64,000 nucleotides of DNA from Leptidea sinapis (Eukaryota > Arthropoda > Insecta > Lepidoptera > Pieridae), in assembly GCF_905404315.1 (NCBI RefSeq), contig NC_066269.1, positions 16,002,501 through 16,066,500 of the forward strand. The letters run 5' to 3'. Shown piece after piece: positions 20,561-31,900 of the stretch (positions within the stretch are counted from its first letter, which is position 1; each line of letters starts with the position of its first letter). The position numbers and the translations under genes are program-made. Under the pieces are notes generated by a model that worked only from the letters and a program-made list of their open reading frames with translations, ran no database searches and had not been told where the DNA came from.

Positions 20561-21240
20561 TCATGCAATGGGTACCTAGTATGTGCTGAGTAAAAATTAT
20601 TACAAAGAATTTTTGACAAATTACGGGCCGTAAATGAAACAGAAGTATATACCTAATGTCGTGGAACTTTCTGAGCCTTATGACGTAGAAAAAGTTAATC
20701 AAACGTGAACGGCCCTCAGTTCCTAGAGGTCAGTTTTGAAGGGCCATTTGAGTGTCGTTGGAGTGCATCATCAATTTAACTCACGCCGCCCGCACGCGCT
20801 TAACCTCTCTGTGGCCGACATGTGAAACGTTTTATTACGGTTCAAAACATTGTTACAATACTGAAATCTGAGGGTGCCTTGTATAGCTTGAAATACGGAA
20901 AAACAATTGACAAATGTTTTATTTTAGTCGCAAACATTTTTCTTTGGTTTCCTGTTACATTGCTAACGTTATGATTGTGAATATAATTAATTTCAGTGTG
21001 TGTAATATAGGTGAGATATAACCCTTAACTGTCTTATTAATAAGCGCGGTGTAAAGTTACTCCAAGCTTAAAATTACTTCTCCCTGTCATGTGATTCTGT
21101 AGTGGCAATGGTATGATACGTGGGTAACACTGAAAATGTTAGAATCATTGTTAATGAAAACTTTTTGAATTTCAATTTTAGAACTCTTTGGTAATCTAAT
21201 GCTGTATATTGCATTCATTTGACATTTGTTTTTGTGAATT
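20561..21240. other. No gene; one shared repeat piece
   Basis: 20727-20770 (AGAGGTCAGTTTTGAAGGGC, CATTTGAGTGTCGTTGGAGTG) is matched at 49285-49325, so it belongs to an interspersed repeat. The rest may include the 5' part of the mariner at 21241; I could not define its terminal repeats. Confidence 0.5.
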
Positions 21241-22251
21241 GGCGGCAAATCTAAAACTCTTGTTACGCGAGTAAATTTTCGGTCAATGATTTATCATGCA
21301 TTTCGTTGTGGGCTTACTCAAAAACAAAGCTATGATGGGCTGCGATTAGCATTTCACAATGAAGCCCCATCTCGTGCCACTATTTACAATTCGTTTAACG
21401 AGTTAAAGTGTGGAAGTAGCAATCTCAATGATGATCCGCGTGAGGGACGTACTTTAACAGCGACTACTGTAGATACCATCAGTGCTGTGCGATGCATGAT
21501 AGAGGAAGATAAGAGAGTGACCTATCAGTACATACGGGCAATCCTAGGCATTGGTATGAGTCAAGTTCAAAAAATATTACACGAACATTGAATCGTCAGG
21601 AAGCTTTTTACCAGACGGATTCCCCATACTTTAACCGACAACCAGAAACACCTTCGTATGGACTGGTGTCAACAAATGTTAGATAAGTTCAACGGCGGCG
21701 ACTCAAATGCTGTATTTGACATCGTCACAGGTGTTGAAAGCTGGATATATTGCTACGGACCCGAAACTAAAAGACAATCCGCTCAGTGGGTGCTTTCTTT
21801 CGAGGATCGGCCAACTAAGGTAAAGAAAGGAAGAAGTCAAGGAAAAAAGAAGATTGCCTCATTCTTTGGTCGGAAACGTCATTTCGCGACAGTTGTACTA
21901 GAAGATGGAAGGACTGTTACTGCAGACTGGTATGTCAATCGCTGTTTGCACTGTGACAATGCTTCAGCGCACTCCGCAAAACGGTCTGTTGAATATTTGA
22001 CTATGGCAGGTGGCGAGATAATGAGTCATCCGCCATACAGTCCTGACTTGGCGCCCTGCGACTTTTATTTATTCCCAAGAACTAAAGATAAAATTCGTGG
22101 TATTCGCTTTACGAGCCCTGAAGATGCGGTGAAAGCGTACGAAAATGCCATAGGGATCCATAAGAAAGAATGGGCCCACTGCTTTTCTCAGTTGTTCCAA
22201 CTAATGCGACGATGTGTAGAGAGGAACGGAGATTACTTCGAAAAACCATAA
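21241..22251 (+). pseudogene. Mariner transposase, inactivated
   Basis: The frame FRSMIYHAFRCGLTQKQ through ATIYNSFNELKCG, REGRTLTA and MSQVQKILHEH is the helix-turn-helix half of a mariner transposase. The catalytic half has DIVTGVESWIY, CDNASAH and PYSPDLAPCDFYLFP, the DD34D class. Four faults are visible. A TGA follows HEH at 21589. The first catalytic Asp (TGDE in the family) is Val (TGVE). About 20 residues are missing in frame between WYVNRCL and HCDNASAH. The frame is closed upstream of 21238. Terminal repeats were not recognised. A dead cut-and-paste element. Confidence 0.9.
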
Positions 22252-22462
22252 TTGTATTGGCAACTTTCAAGATTAAGCCGTTTTTCATTTTCTAAATATT
22301 TCGGTTTAAAGAACTTTAATTTCTCATTAAGACTGTCGTCACTTACATGAGAACACAAAATCAGTGAGTGAGAGGCGAATTTGTTCATTGCTGCTTTCCG
22401 GTTTTTTAAGGCGGTGGTCCAACTTACAAGATATAGCTTATTGTTATTATGATAAGATGTTT

Positions 22463-25378
22463 TTATTCATTGCTTTGTAAATGATATAGCAGCCTTTTTT
22501 TGAAGATGTTGAGCGAAGTCGCTTCTCTTACAGTTTTCGGAAGCTTATTGTATAGCTGTGCTCCTGCAAATGTTATATTATTTTTACCATAGTTGGTTCT
22601 AATACTAGGTAATACACGGTGTCTGGCGTGACGTAAACCATATTTGTTGGTATTGTGTTTTGTTGTGAATGTTGTATTTGAGTGAATGAGTCTATGAGTT
22701 ATCTTATATATAAGTATGCATGTGTAGTAGTTGTAATGTTGAGTAATGTTCAATAGTTTCGTTTCTTTGTAAATAGTTTCTGTAGGAGTTAAGTAGTCAT
22801 AATTATGTAAAATTTTTATTATTCGGTTTTGTAGCGTTTGGATTGGTTTTATATTAGTCTTACCTGCATTACCCCATATTTCAATGAGGTAGAGTAAGTG
22901 TGGCTTAACTAGGGCATTATATATCAATAGTCGAGCTTGTTTTGGGATACACCGAACTATTTTGTGTAGAGAGCCTACTAGAGATGAAAGTTTGTTTTTT
23001 ATATTTATTAGGTGTGATTTCCATGTTAAGTGTTTATTGAGTGTCAATCCAAGGTATTTTTCTTCAAAAGTCTTTTGCAATACTTCTCCGTTGATGGTAA
23101 GATTAGGAATGTTAGGTAGTTTTTTATTTTTAGCACTAAATATCATATATGATGTTTTGGAGGCATTGATAGTTAAAAGGTTACATTGAAACCACTTTTG
23201 CAGTATATTTAAATCATCTTGTGCATTTCCCATTAGTTCTTCTAAGTTTTTGCCGAAGTAAAATAGACATGTATCGTCTGCATAAAGGGTAAGATGACCC
23301 TGCAAACCTGCTTGATGTATGTTATTTACGTACACCAGGAATAATAAAGGTGCTAGAAGGGATCCCTGAGGAACCCCGCATGTCAGCAGCTTGGATTTGC
23401 TTTGATGAGCTCCAATTTTTACAATCTGGTACCGACTTTTTAAGTATGACTCTAGGATTTTGTGTGCGGTTTCTATTATACCGATGTGTTGCAGTTTTTC
23501 TAGGAGCAGGGTGTGGCTGACGGTGTCAAAAGCCTTTTTGAGATCAATAAAGACTCCTATTGCCACTTCCCTCTGATCTATTTTGGTTTTTATTGTGGTT
23601 ACTAGATCAATGGTGGCACCAACTGTATTTGATTTTGGCCGGAAACCGTACTGTTTATCATATATAAAGTTTATCTCAGTTAGGTATTTCTCTAATCTGT
23701 TATATATGATTTTTTCAAAAATTTTTGAGAATGTCGGTAGAACTGAAACTGGTCGGTAGTTCCCAGGATTAGATTTATTGCCTGCTTTGTACAGTGGGGT
23801 AACTCTAGCAACTTTTAGACTGTCCGGAAAGATACCTTCAGCCAAAAGTTGATTTAGACATTTTGTTAATTTATTTATTATAAGATTTTTGATACATTTT
23901 ATGGCTTTGGTACTTATACCATCCAGTCCTGTACTCGTGTTGGGATCTAAGTTGTCTATAATTTTGGAAACCTCATTTATAGTACACGGAGTAAATTGAG
24001 ACAAATTATGATGTTTGGTGTTGTGGTTAACTATGGGTAGTGTGTATGTGTTACTATTATGAAACTGTTTGGGTATTTTGTTGCCCAAATTTGTCCCTAT
24101 ATTTGCAAAGAAATTGTTAAAAATTTCGCATACCTCTATTGGGTCCCTAGTAACAGTGCCGTTTTCAGAGGTTAGGTTTGGAGGAGCACAACTATTAACA
24201 GTTTTGTTATTAGAAAGGGTATTGATTAATTTCCACATTTTTTTCGGGTTATTTGTGAATTTTGAGAATTCTCCGTAGTAATATTTTTCTTTTGTCTTCC
24301 TTATTAATTGTGCTAGGTTGTCTCTTTTTGTTTTAAAATCTTTTTCTAGTTGACTATTGTTAGGGTGTTGTTTTAGTCTACACCATAATTGATTTCTTTC
24401 ATTAATTCCTGCTAATATCTGTCTGTTGATCCATTCATTTTGTGGCTGATTAAGTGTTTTGTATTTGTATATTTTATTTTCGGAGATCATCTTTTTAATG
24501 TACTCATCAAATAGTGAGTAATCAGGAGTATTGACTTCTAAAATTGTCGATTTAACCGTTTTATATAATTTCGCAAAATCTATAGACTCGTATTGAACTA
24601 TTTGTTTCTTTGGTGGTCGTATTCTTTTTAGTTCTGTATAGATATTCTTATGGTCTGATAAGGATGACTCTACGATAGCTGTATGAAAATTGTCTTTCTT
24701 TAGATTTGTAGAAATGTGGTCTATGATTGTTCTAGTGGTTTCAGTCTCACGTATACAGTATTTTGGATCAATTTTGTTAATCAGTTTATAGCCGGATTCC
24801 ATAAGCATGGTACTGTAACGTCTAGTTGTACTGCCAGAGCTTAACAAGTCGATTTTTGTGTCTCCAAAGATGATAGTTCTCTTTTGTTTAAGAAGTTGTT
24901 CCTGATAGTCACAAAGAAAGTCATTAAAATTTGTGTGTCCAGGCTTATACACAACCCCAACTGTGAGTGCATATTTGTGGAGATATATGGATAGGTAGTT
25001 ATTTCCACCGACATATAATGATGTAGTTATGTCGTGTTTTAAGTTGTTATGCACATATATGGATACACCGCCTCCGATGATATCTGGTCTGATATTATAG
25101 TAATGAGTATAGTTTTGAATTCGAAATTGTTGTACTTGTGTATCCGACCTTCTCCAGGTTTCAGTTAGTAGGACTATGTGTATACATTTTTTAAAGGAAT
25201 GTAGGATACAGATGAGTTCGTCAAATTTACCTGGACTACATATGCTTCTTACGTTGGCGTAGAAAAAGTTAAGACTTGATTTACAGGTAAGTACATTTTG
25301 GTATGTGTCAACTACTTGATATGTCATTGTGTTTTCACTGTTTGAGTTTGCATTGCGGGTATTGAGTTTGGTTGTCAT
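22463..25378 (-). CDS. CR1-type LINE ORF2: endonuclease plus reverse transcriptase
   Basis: An uninterrupted 971-residue frame beginning MTTKLNTRN. Residues about 35-250 are an APE-type endonuclease: FYANVRSI, LLTETW, GGGVSIYV, GVVYKPG, RTIIDHIS and SLSDHK. Residues about 490-770 are a reverse transcriptase: NYRPVSVLPTFSKIFEK, YGFRPKSNT, FIDLKKAFDTVSH, GVPQGSLLAPLLF and the catalytic YADDT. The C-terminal part ends HLQSNE. In the endonuclease the usual GDFN reads GDTK, so the catalytic-site Asn is Lys. It would nick target DNA and copy its RNA in the nucleus. Start chosen at the first ATG, 2 bases after the ORF1 stop. Length and lack of stops suggest recent activity. Confidence 0.93.
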   Translation of the reverse strand: MTTKLNTRNANSNSENTMTYQVVDTYQNVLTCKSSLNFFYANVRSICSPGKFDELICILHSFKKCIHIVLLTETWRRSDTQVQQFRIQNYTHYYNIRPDIIGGGVSIYVHNNLKHDITTSLYVGGNNYLSIYLHKYALTVGVVYKPGHTNFNDFLCDYQEQLLKQKRTIIFGDTKIDLLSSGSTTRRYSTMLMESGYKLINKIDPKYCIRETETTRTIIDHISTNLKKDNFHTAIVESSLSDHKNIYTELKRIRPPKKQIVQYESIDFAKLYKTVKSTILEVNTPDYSLFDEYIKKMISENKIYKYKTLNQPQNEWINRQILAGINERNQLWCRLKQHPNNSQLEKDFKTKRDNLAQLIRKTKEKYYYGEFSKFTNNPKKMWKLINTLSNNKTVNSCAPPNLTSENGTVTRDPIEVCEIFNNFFANIGTNLGNKIPKQFHNSNTYTLPIVNHNTKHHNLSQFTPCTINEVSKIIDNLDPNTSTGLDGISTKAIKCIKNLIINKLTKCLNQLLAEGIFPDSLKVARVTPLYKAGNKSNPGNYRPVSVLPTFSKIFEKIIYNRLEKYLTEINFIYDKQYGFRPKSNTVGATIDLVTTIKTKIDQREVAIGVFIDLKKAFDTVSHTLLLEKLQHIGIIETAHKILESYLKSRYQIVKIGAHQSKSKLLTCGVPQGSLLAPLLFLVYVNNIHQAGLQGHLTLYADDTCLFYFGKNLEELMGNAQDDLNILQKWFQCNLLTINASKTSYMIFSAKNKKLPNIPNLTINGEVLQKTFEEKYLGLTLNKHLTWKSHLINIKNKLSSLVGSLHKIVRCIPKQARLLIYNALVKPHLLYLIEIWGNAGKTNIKPIQTLQNRIIKILHNYDYLTPTETIYKETKLLNITQHYNYYTCILIYKITHRLIHSNTTFTTKHNTNKYGLRHARHRVLPSIRTNYGKNNITFAGAQLYNKLPKTVREATSLNIFKKRLLYHLQSNE

Positions 25379-25380
25379 AT

Positions 25381-26293
25381 TTAGTTTTTTGAATCATTGA
25401 TTTCAATAATTTTTGGTAAACCCTTGACATACTTTATTGTGATGTTGTTTTCCCCATTAGCTTTACGCTGCGCTAGTTCAGTTTTCAAATCTTTCAAGTA
25501 TTTTTGTTGCGCTGGTGTTTGATCTGAGTAAATTTTTATGTTCTTACTTAATTTATCTTTATTACGAAGTAGCAGTTTCGCGGTATGGGAAGATTCGAAG
25601 CAAACTTTGATGCTACGGTCTTTTTTTTGCATTATACTTCCCAAGTCGAAATATTCTGATAGGTTTTGGGCAGTCCTCTAATAGGCTATTTGTGATATTG
25701 GTTACCTCCTTCATATCATATAAGCGGCCCTCCTTAGTATTCATAGAGTTACATTCCGATATACCCATCAAGATAATATTTTTTTCCTTAGAATAACGGT
25801 CCTGTAATTCATGAAGAAAGTTTTCATTGCAGGTGATGGTACTCGCAATCGTGTTGTTTTTCATTTCCATAATATCAGATTCAATTGTGTGAATTTTACT
25901 ATCGGTTGTAGTCGCTTTGTTAGTTAGATCAGATATTTGCTTCTTCATTAATATCTGTTCCTTTTTTAGGGAGTCAGTTGCTGCTTTAATATCATTCAAC
26001 TGAGTTTTCATTTCAGAGATGTTTTCTTGAATTGACTTCATTGTATTTTCTTGGTTTTCCGTGAATTTTTGTAACATTGCTGTTATGTCTCTGTGGATAT
26101 CTTGAAGCTCTTTTGCACAATTACAACTTACATCTGGCTGCTTTCGTTTTCTGTGTGTAACTTGAGACTCCATTGAAAACTCACTTGCTTTGGATAAGTT
26201 CGTTAAAGAACTACTTTGGCCCGGTGGTGATCGCCTGACGCTCATGATTTGTACCACACAACAGAATAATTGTCGGTATTGTGTATGAGTCAA
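25381..26293 (-). pseudogene. CR1-type LINE ORF1, frameshifted in an A8 run
   Basis: The RNA-binding accessory protein. The likely start is the ATG of MSVRRSPPGQSS at 26245; a further ATG at 26293 is in frame. A Cys-containing stretch (DVSCNCAKEL) is followed by a long heptad-rich coiled coil (about residues 70-160) and an RRM-like part (EKNIILMGISE, RIFRLGKY). At 25621-25628 the coding strand has eight A; the frame then stops after AKKRP, while the next frame over continues KKDRSIKVCFESS to KIIEINDSKN. Reading seven A would join them. Either a slippage mutation, an assembly error in a homopolymer, or, less likely, programmed +1 shifting. Confidence 0.85.
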
Positions 26294-26330
26294 ATTCGGG
26301 TAGTTTCGAGTTACTTTGTTTTGTTCGGAA

Positions 26331-27108
26331 AAAAATATAGCCAGTCGATATCTATTAGTATAATAATCTAGATGTATTATAATTGTGTTTGTATCGGTTT
26401 TATGTTATTATATTTCGTTGACAATGTTAAACAATGTACATTTTCATTCAAACACCAAAATTGGATGTGATAAACAGTGTAGTTGTTTATAGCAATTGTT
26501 ACCTTTGAAGGAATGCTGCTTGAAGATATTTGTGTTTCACAATAATTCACGATATTTTTACTAATCGTAAGTATTTTGAGCAGTCACCATTTATTATAAA
26601 TTTTCACCGGTTCGTACAGTTATTTATCTCACATATATAGGTATTTGTCCCGAGAATCTAATTTTAAATGATATTTTTATGCCGAGCACAAACCACTGTT
26701 ACGCGTTCCGTTAGTCCGTCTTTACATCTAATGTTAAATATTTCCAGTGTTACCTAGGTAAGGACAAAAAGTTTTAAACTTGATATAACTTTACTTTACG
26801 TTTATTAATAACACAGGTTAAGTTATTTAAAATTATTGCAAGCAAACCTGAATATTTGTAATAGACATTGAGAAAAAATCAATTATTAACATTATATTAT
26901 AAGATTAAAGTTATACGACACCAATTTGTTAACATACGATACCCTTTATCATCGCGATAAAAAAAGGCATTTATTTTCTCAAAATTAATTCCTTTAGAAT
27001 TCATAATAGAATTATCATAATAGTATCTAATAACAGTAACTTAAATAAAGCTTTACTTGTACGAAACAATTTCGAAGAACAACTTAGGACCGATATAGTT
27101 AATTGTTA
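26331..27108. other. No gene; one family C piece
   Basis: 26955-27010 (AAAGGCATTTATTTTCTCA, AATTAATTCCTTTAGAAT) is the reversed 3' half of repeat family C. Part of 26331-26700 may be the 5' UTR of the CR1 element; I cannot set the boundary. Confidence 0.5.
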
Positions 27109-27586
27109 ACCCACTTCAAAAAAGGAGGAGGTTCTCAATTTGTCGGTATTTTTTACCTCAGTTCGGTTTACCTCGGCTTGTTACCTCAAAACTTTCGACT
27201 GGGTGAACCGATTTTGATAATTCTTTTTCATTTGAAAGCAGGTGCTTCCCGTGTGGTCCAGATCTGCAAATGGCATCCATGAGAAAACCATAAAAGTCTT
27301 AAATTTGCTATACATACGTATAGCAAAGTAATAAGATAAATTTACGAATAACTCAATATCGCACCAACCGATTTCGATGGTTATTTTTTTATCGGAAAGG
27401 ATTTACTTCAAAGATAGTTTGGTTAGGGTCTGATTACGGAATCCATGGCAAACTCTTCAATTAAGCGCTTACGTTCATTACTACATTGAAAATATTAGTA
27501 TATCTACACATATTTAGACTAATTCTTAGTAAGTGTACTTCAAATTCACTAAAAATCAAAAAGTAAAAAAAAATTAACAAAAATGC
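27109..27586 (-). mobile_element. AACCGACTTC family, longer variant
   Basis: Starts AACCCACTTCAAAAAAGGAG and contains GAGGTTCTCAATTTGTCGGT, CTTTCGACTGGGTGAACC and AACCATAAAAGTCTTAAATT. 53525-53790 carries the same sequence of blocks, so this is a separate longer subtype. The opposite end was not found. Confidence 0.6.
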
Positions 27587-27605
27587 AACCGACTTTAATA
27601 ACACT

Positions 27606-30600
27606 ATTCCAAAAGAAAAGATTTTTTTTTATGGAATAAGAGGACAAACGAGCGTACGGGTCACCTGTTGTTCGCACAAGGAAGCTCATTCCACAGCTTT
27701 GTAGTACGTGGAAGAAAGCTCCTAGAAAACCGCACTGTGGAGGACCGCAACACATCCAGATGGTGAGGATAATATCCTAACTTGTGGCGTGTCGTGCGAA
27801 GGTGGAATTCGGCGGCAGGAATCAGGTTAAACAGCTCTTCGGAACACTCCCCGTGATAAATGCGGTAGAAGACACACAATGAAGCGACGTTTCTACGCAA
27901 CGCCAAGTGATCCAGCCGTTCACAGAGCACTGGGTCCCCAACAATTCGAGCTGTTCTGTGTTGCACGCGGTCAAATGGATCGACCTGATACTGGGGTGCG
28001 CCAGACCAGAGATGACAGCAATACTCCATGTGTGGCCGAACCTGCGCTTTGTAGAGCGCTAGTATGTGGGCCGGCTTGAAGTATTGCCGTGCTCTATTAA
28101 TGACGCCCAGTTTCTTTGAAGCCAATTTGGCTTTGCTTTCCAGATGACCACAAAATTGGCAATCACTCGAGATTTCGAGACCCAGTATTCCGATACTAGG
28201 CGCGGCTTTAAGAGAAGTGTTCTCGAAGAGCGGTGATACGACAAATGGGGTTTTTTTTGTGGTAAACGCGCAAACTTGAGTCTTCTGGGGTTTAAATTGG
28301 ACAAGGTTCAATTTTTCCCATTCCGCGACCTTCTCAAGAGAGGACTCGATAGAAGACACAAGTTTCTCCCGGCATTGGTCGACGATTTCCCGAGAGAGAC
28401 CTGCATGGTCAGTGTATACGGCATCACCAGTGCTATCGTCTGCATAGCAAAGAAACAGCGTGGGAGACAGCACACAGCCTTGGGGCACTCCAGCATTCAC
28501 GGGCTTCGGGTTCGAGCAATATCCGTCGACAACGACCTGTATGCTGCGCCCAGTGAGGAAGCTGGAGGTCCACTTGCACAAGCTCTCGGGAAGCCCAAAT
28601 GATGGAAGTTTGGAGAGGAGCGCCTTGTGCCATACACGATCAAAGGTCTTCGCTATATCCAGGCTAACTGCCAGGCCTTCCCCCTTGCTTTCAATAGCCG
28701 CTGCCCATCTATGTGTTAGGTATACCAGAAGATCACCTGCCGACCGACCATGGCGAAACCCGTATTGTCGGTCGTTGATCAACTGGTGACCCTCTAGATA
28801 TACCAAGAGCTGACGGCTAATTATACTCTCCATGATTTTGGAGAGCAGGGAGGTAGTAGCAATAGGCCTGTAGTTTGCCGGATCCGAACTGTCTCCTTTT
28901 TTTTGGATCGGATGGACAAGGGCTGACTTCCATGAGTCAGGGCTTTGGAATAAGAGTGCCGGAATAAACGCGTTAGCACCGGCGTCAACTCAGGGGCACA
29001 CGTTCTAAGCACGATTGGAGAAATGCCATCCGGCCCGCTCGACTTCCTGACGTCCAACGAAAACAGAGCTCGCCTAACAGTTTTCTGTCTGAACTGTACT
29101 TCAGGCATAGAGCTCTGACACCGCGGGATGGTCGGCGGTGTTTTTCCGTTGTCGTCAAGAGTCGAGTTGGAGGCAAAAAGAGTGCACAGGAGATCGACTT
29201 TCTCTTTTGCCGTATGGGCCAGGGTGTCATTCCTCATGTGCAACGGCGGCATGGACGGCTGGCTGAAGTTACCAAGACCAGCTTTCGACAACGACCAGAA
29301 CTTGCGTGTTCCGGTCGGGTAACTGGAAAGCTGCTCGCCGATTTTGACGACGTGTTTTGACATTGCACGGGCGATTTGCGCTTAAAAAATCTGGAGGCAC
29401 GTTTGTATTTCCTATTAAGAACTGTGCAGTTCGGATCCTTTGTGCCCAGCGCTGCAACCCAAGTTTGATACGCCTGTTTTTTGCAGTCAGATGCTGCTTT
29501 AACAGACGCATCGAACCAGGGCTGTGATCTGCCACCGATCGGTACTACAGAGCTTGGTATAAAAATATCCATGCCCTGCAGTATCACATCTGCAATGGCG
29601 CAGGCACTAGGATCATCCGAAGGGAAACAAACCCTGCCCCAAGGGTAGGATGCAAAAAAGGAACGCATCCTATCCCAATCTGCTGACTTGCGGCGGGTCG
29701 CTGGTGGTCTGCGACGTTGGCGTCGGATAGGCACTACACTCCTGACCAGGCAATGGTCGGACGTTCCGAGAGGGGCGTCGACAAAGACCTGGTAACCATC
29801 GGGATGTGTAGTCAGCAGAAGATCCAATAAGGACGGCATGTGGCTATCCACATCCGGGAGCCGCGTTGGCGACTCAACCAATTGGGACAGACCATACGCC
29901 AATGCAAAATTATGCACAGATCGTCCTGCGTAGTCTGTGGTACGTGATCCAAGCCATTCGGCATTGTACCCGTTGAAATCACCCAAGACTACGATTTCAG
30001 CGGAGGGGATCTGTGCAAGTACGTCGTCAATTGCCGCTTGAACGCAGCCCATGAGATGATCGGTTTCTGCGTTACCACTATGGGACCTGTAGACACACGC
30101 ATAGATGCGGACGCGGTCCTCTAAATCTACGCGGAGCCAGAGAGTGGACAGGTCCGTACCCTCAGAATTGCCGAGACGGCGACAGCAGATATCCTCCCTA
30201 ACGTAGACACATACCCCGGCATGAGGCAAAAAATTGTGCTCAATTTTGTACCCGGGGTACGTTAAATATGACGTATCGCTAGGTCGAGATATCTGCGTCT
30301 CCGTAAGGAAACACAAGGCCGGCTGCGCCGTCTCAAGGTGGTGGTGGACGGCGTTTAAATTGGAGTGAATTCCCCTGATATTGCAAAAGTCCACGTTGAG
30401 TGTGGAGTGGGTTGCCGTGGTGATACTGCCTCGTTTGTCCTTGGTCATGCGCGGTTCTGTGCCCTCCCCAGAATACGAGGGGCAGCCCGGGCTAGAGTGT
30501 CCGGGGAGGGATTTTCCAACTCTGGTAGAGCCGGTACCCTCCTGGGGTAAAATCTTTTTTAGTACCGCTGTCATATTCGGGTGGAGGGGGGGGGGGAATG

Positions 30601-30845
30601 GCCACCGGTCCTCGATACTAACCTATGCGAAACATAGCGGCACTAGGCCGCTACTTCACGCCGGTATTTTGTGCGAGTGTGGTAATTAACCCGGACGAGT
30701 CTGGCCCGATTGTGCTGACGTCAAAAGACGGCAGCGTGACTCACCCACTTCTTAAAAGCCCTTAGTCGCCTCTTACGACACCCATGGGCCTGGGACTCCC
30801 CTATTCTTTTTACGCCCCGGGAAAAGTACAGGGCAGACAGAACAG
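27606..30845 (-). mobile_element. Jockey-like LINE, 5'-truncated and damaged
   Basis: From the T8 at 27612 (complement of its poly(A) tail) through the 3' end, reverse transcriptase, endonuclease and an upstream stretch to about 30845. A deletion of roughly 130 bp joins the KLWNELPCA codons directly to the final ACAGGTGACCCGTACGCTCG. The segment 30600-30740 recurs at 51985-52130. No gag is attached within the MITE boundaries. Confidence 0.82.
27661..30574 (-). pseudogene. Jockey-like LINE ORF2: endonuclease and reverse transcriptase, broken
   Basis: Endonuclease part (30574-29380): VDFCNIRGIHSNL, FLTETQ, GVCVYVRED, VYRSHSG, VVLGDFNGYNAEWLG, SLLDLLLTT and GTSDHC, all usual catalytic positions present. 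The frame shifts near 29375 to KHVVKIGEQLSSYPTG, RKSSGPDGISPIVLRTC, and again near 28955 after a short deletion, reaching the reverse transcriptase: RQYGFRHGRSAGDLLVYL, SLDIAKTFDRVWH, GVPQGCVLSPTLF and CYADDSTGD. About 13 residues are missing between PTLFL and CYADD. The catalytic YADD stays. The C-terminus is CERLDHLALRRNVASLCVFY and HKLGYYPHHLDV. Not functional as read. Overlapping frames on both strands here are shadows. Confidence 0.9.
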
Positions 30846-31197
30846 ACAGATATAATATGAACTAAAAAGTATTAAAATAATTGCGTATTTTAATACAATC
30901 TAAATAATAAATCTAATTATAGTTACGATTGCTGTAATTTTTGGAGCCGGTGTCATCCAAGATAGATTTGTCACCACATACAAAGTTACAGGTAAGATGT
31001 GCTTGAGTCGTGAGGAGGCGAGAGGCGAGAGGCGAGAACGGGTCGCGGTGGAAGGACACCGATTCCAAAAATAACAATGATCGTTACTAGAATTGGATTT
31101 ATTAATTAGATTGTATAAAAATACGCAATTATTTTAATACTTTTTAGTGCATATCATATGTATTGTTTTGGAATAGTGTTTTTGAAGTCGGTTGTTT

Positions 31198-31900
31198 TTT
31201 TGTAAAAAATTTTTTTATGATATAATAGGGTTAGGACTTGATGAAAATCTACCTGTTTGAGTTGTTTACAATAATTTCAAACTATAATAGGCTACCAAGC
31301 TAAATTCTGACCACGAGACTATTATTAGACTAAAATTAAATTAGCGTTGAAATGAACGAATCGACTTTTTTTTCCGCCCAGCAATGGCAAAGGGCTAGCC
31401 TCAGGGATTACGACGGGAGGGAGGTTGTGAATGCTGCACCCTAAGCCTGCGTTAGTTATTTTGAACTCTTTTACGTGAGTTCCAAATAACCTACCTGCCT
31501 ACCCACTAAACACCGCCTGAGGTTGGCTTTGGGCAATGTGCCCTCTAGGCGCAAGCGGCACTCCCTTGGGAGTGTTCGCTGGGATTGCACAGCACTGCTA
31601 TCTTATTGGGACTTAGCGACATCAGAAGGATGATCACAAATGGGAGGTGATACGTGTATCTGAAACCTGGCAATCCAGGTCAGACGATAATTTGATAGAG
31701 GAGATAGAGTGTGTTAAATTGGACGAGTGATACGCCCCTAGGCTTCACTCATACGCCATAATGTGGTAAGCACTAAGCGCTTTAGGTATTACAAGGAAGC
31801 CACCTATTTGGGGAGGTACTGGCCGCCTGGGGCCACTGAAGGTGGCCAAACCGGGACGGGAGTCGGCATTGAATGCCTGAGAGGACGAGGCTAATTGTCT
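31198..31900. other. Unassigned, GC-richer LINE-flanking sequence
   Basis: From 31370 base composition rises relative to the surroundings and continues so into the gag fragment. No frame was recognised. It may be part of the same older LINE as the gag, before the MITE landed, but I could not match it. Confidence 0.4.

Larger units (their letters stand above)
22440..26330 (-). mobile_element. CR1-type LINE, nearly complete
   Basis: Minus-strand element with ORF1, a 2-base gap and ORF2. Outer limits are estimates: the 3' side runs to about the ATTGTTATTATGATAAG at 22440 and the 5' side lies beyond 26293. No clear target duplication was found. It is the best-preserved retrotransposon here and could act as a source of enzyme even though ORF1 is shifted. 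Confidence 0.85.
27587..31197. mobile_element. Palindromic AACCGACTTC MITE split by a LINE
   Basis: The left end GCAACCGACTTTAATAACAC (27585 on) and the right end AATAGTGTTTTTGAAGTCGG (to 31194) are inverted copies. The inner arms 30852-30954 and 31054-31155 are also inverted, sharing ACTAAAAAGTATTAAAATAA and TTGCGTATTTT. The centre holds GGCGAGAGGCGAGAGGCGAG. About 3.2 kb of jockey-like LINE lies between the left end and the left arm, so the LINE is the younger insertion. Confidence 0.7.

Noticed and set aside
25621..25628. Programmed frameshifting as the main explanation of ORF1
   Set aside because: The shift needed is +1 in a plain A run with no visible stimulator; an indel is simpler.
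28276..28789. Plus-strand frames over the jockey-like ORF2
   Set aside because: Antisense shadows of the reverse transcriptase.
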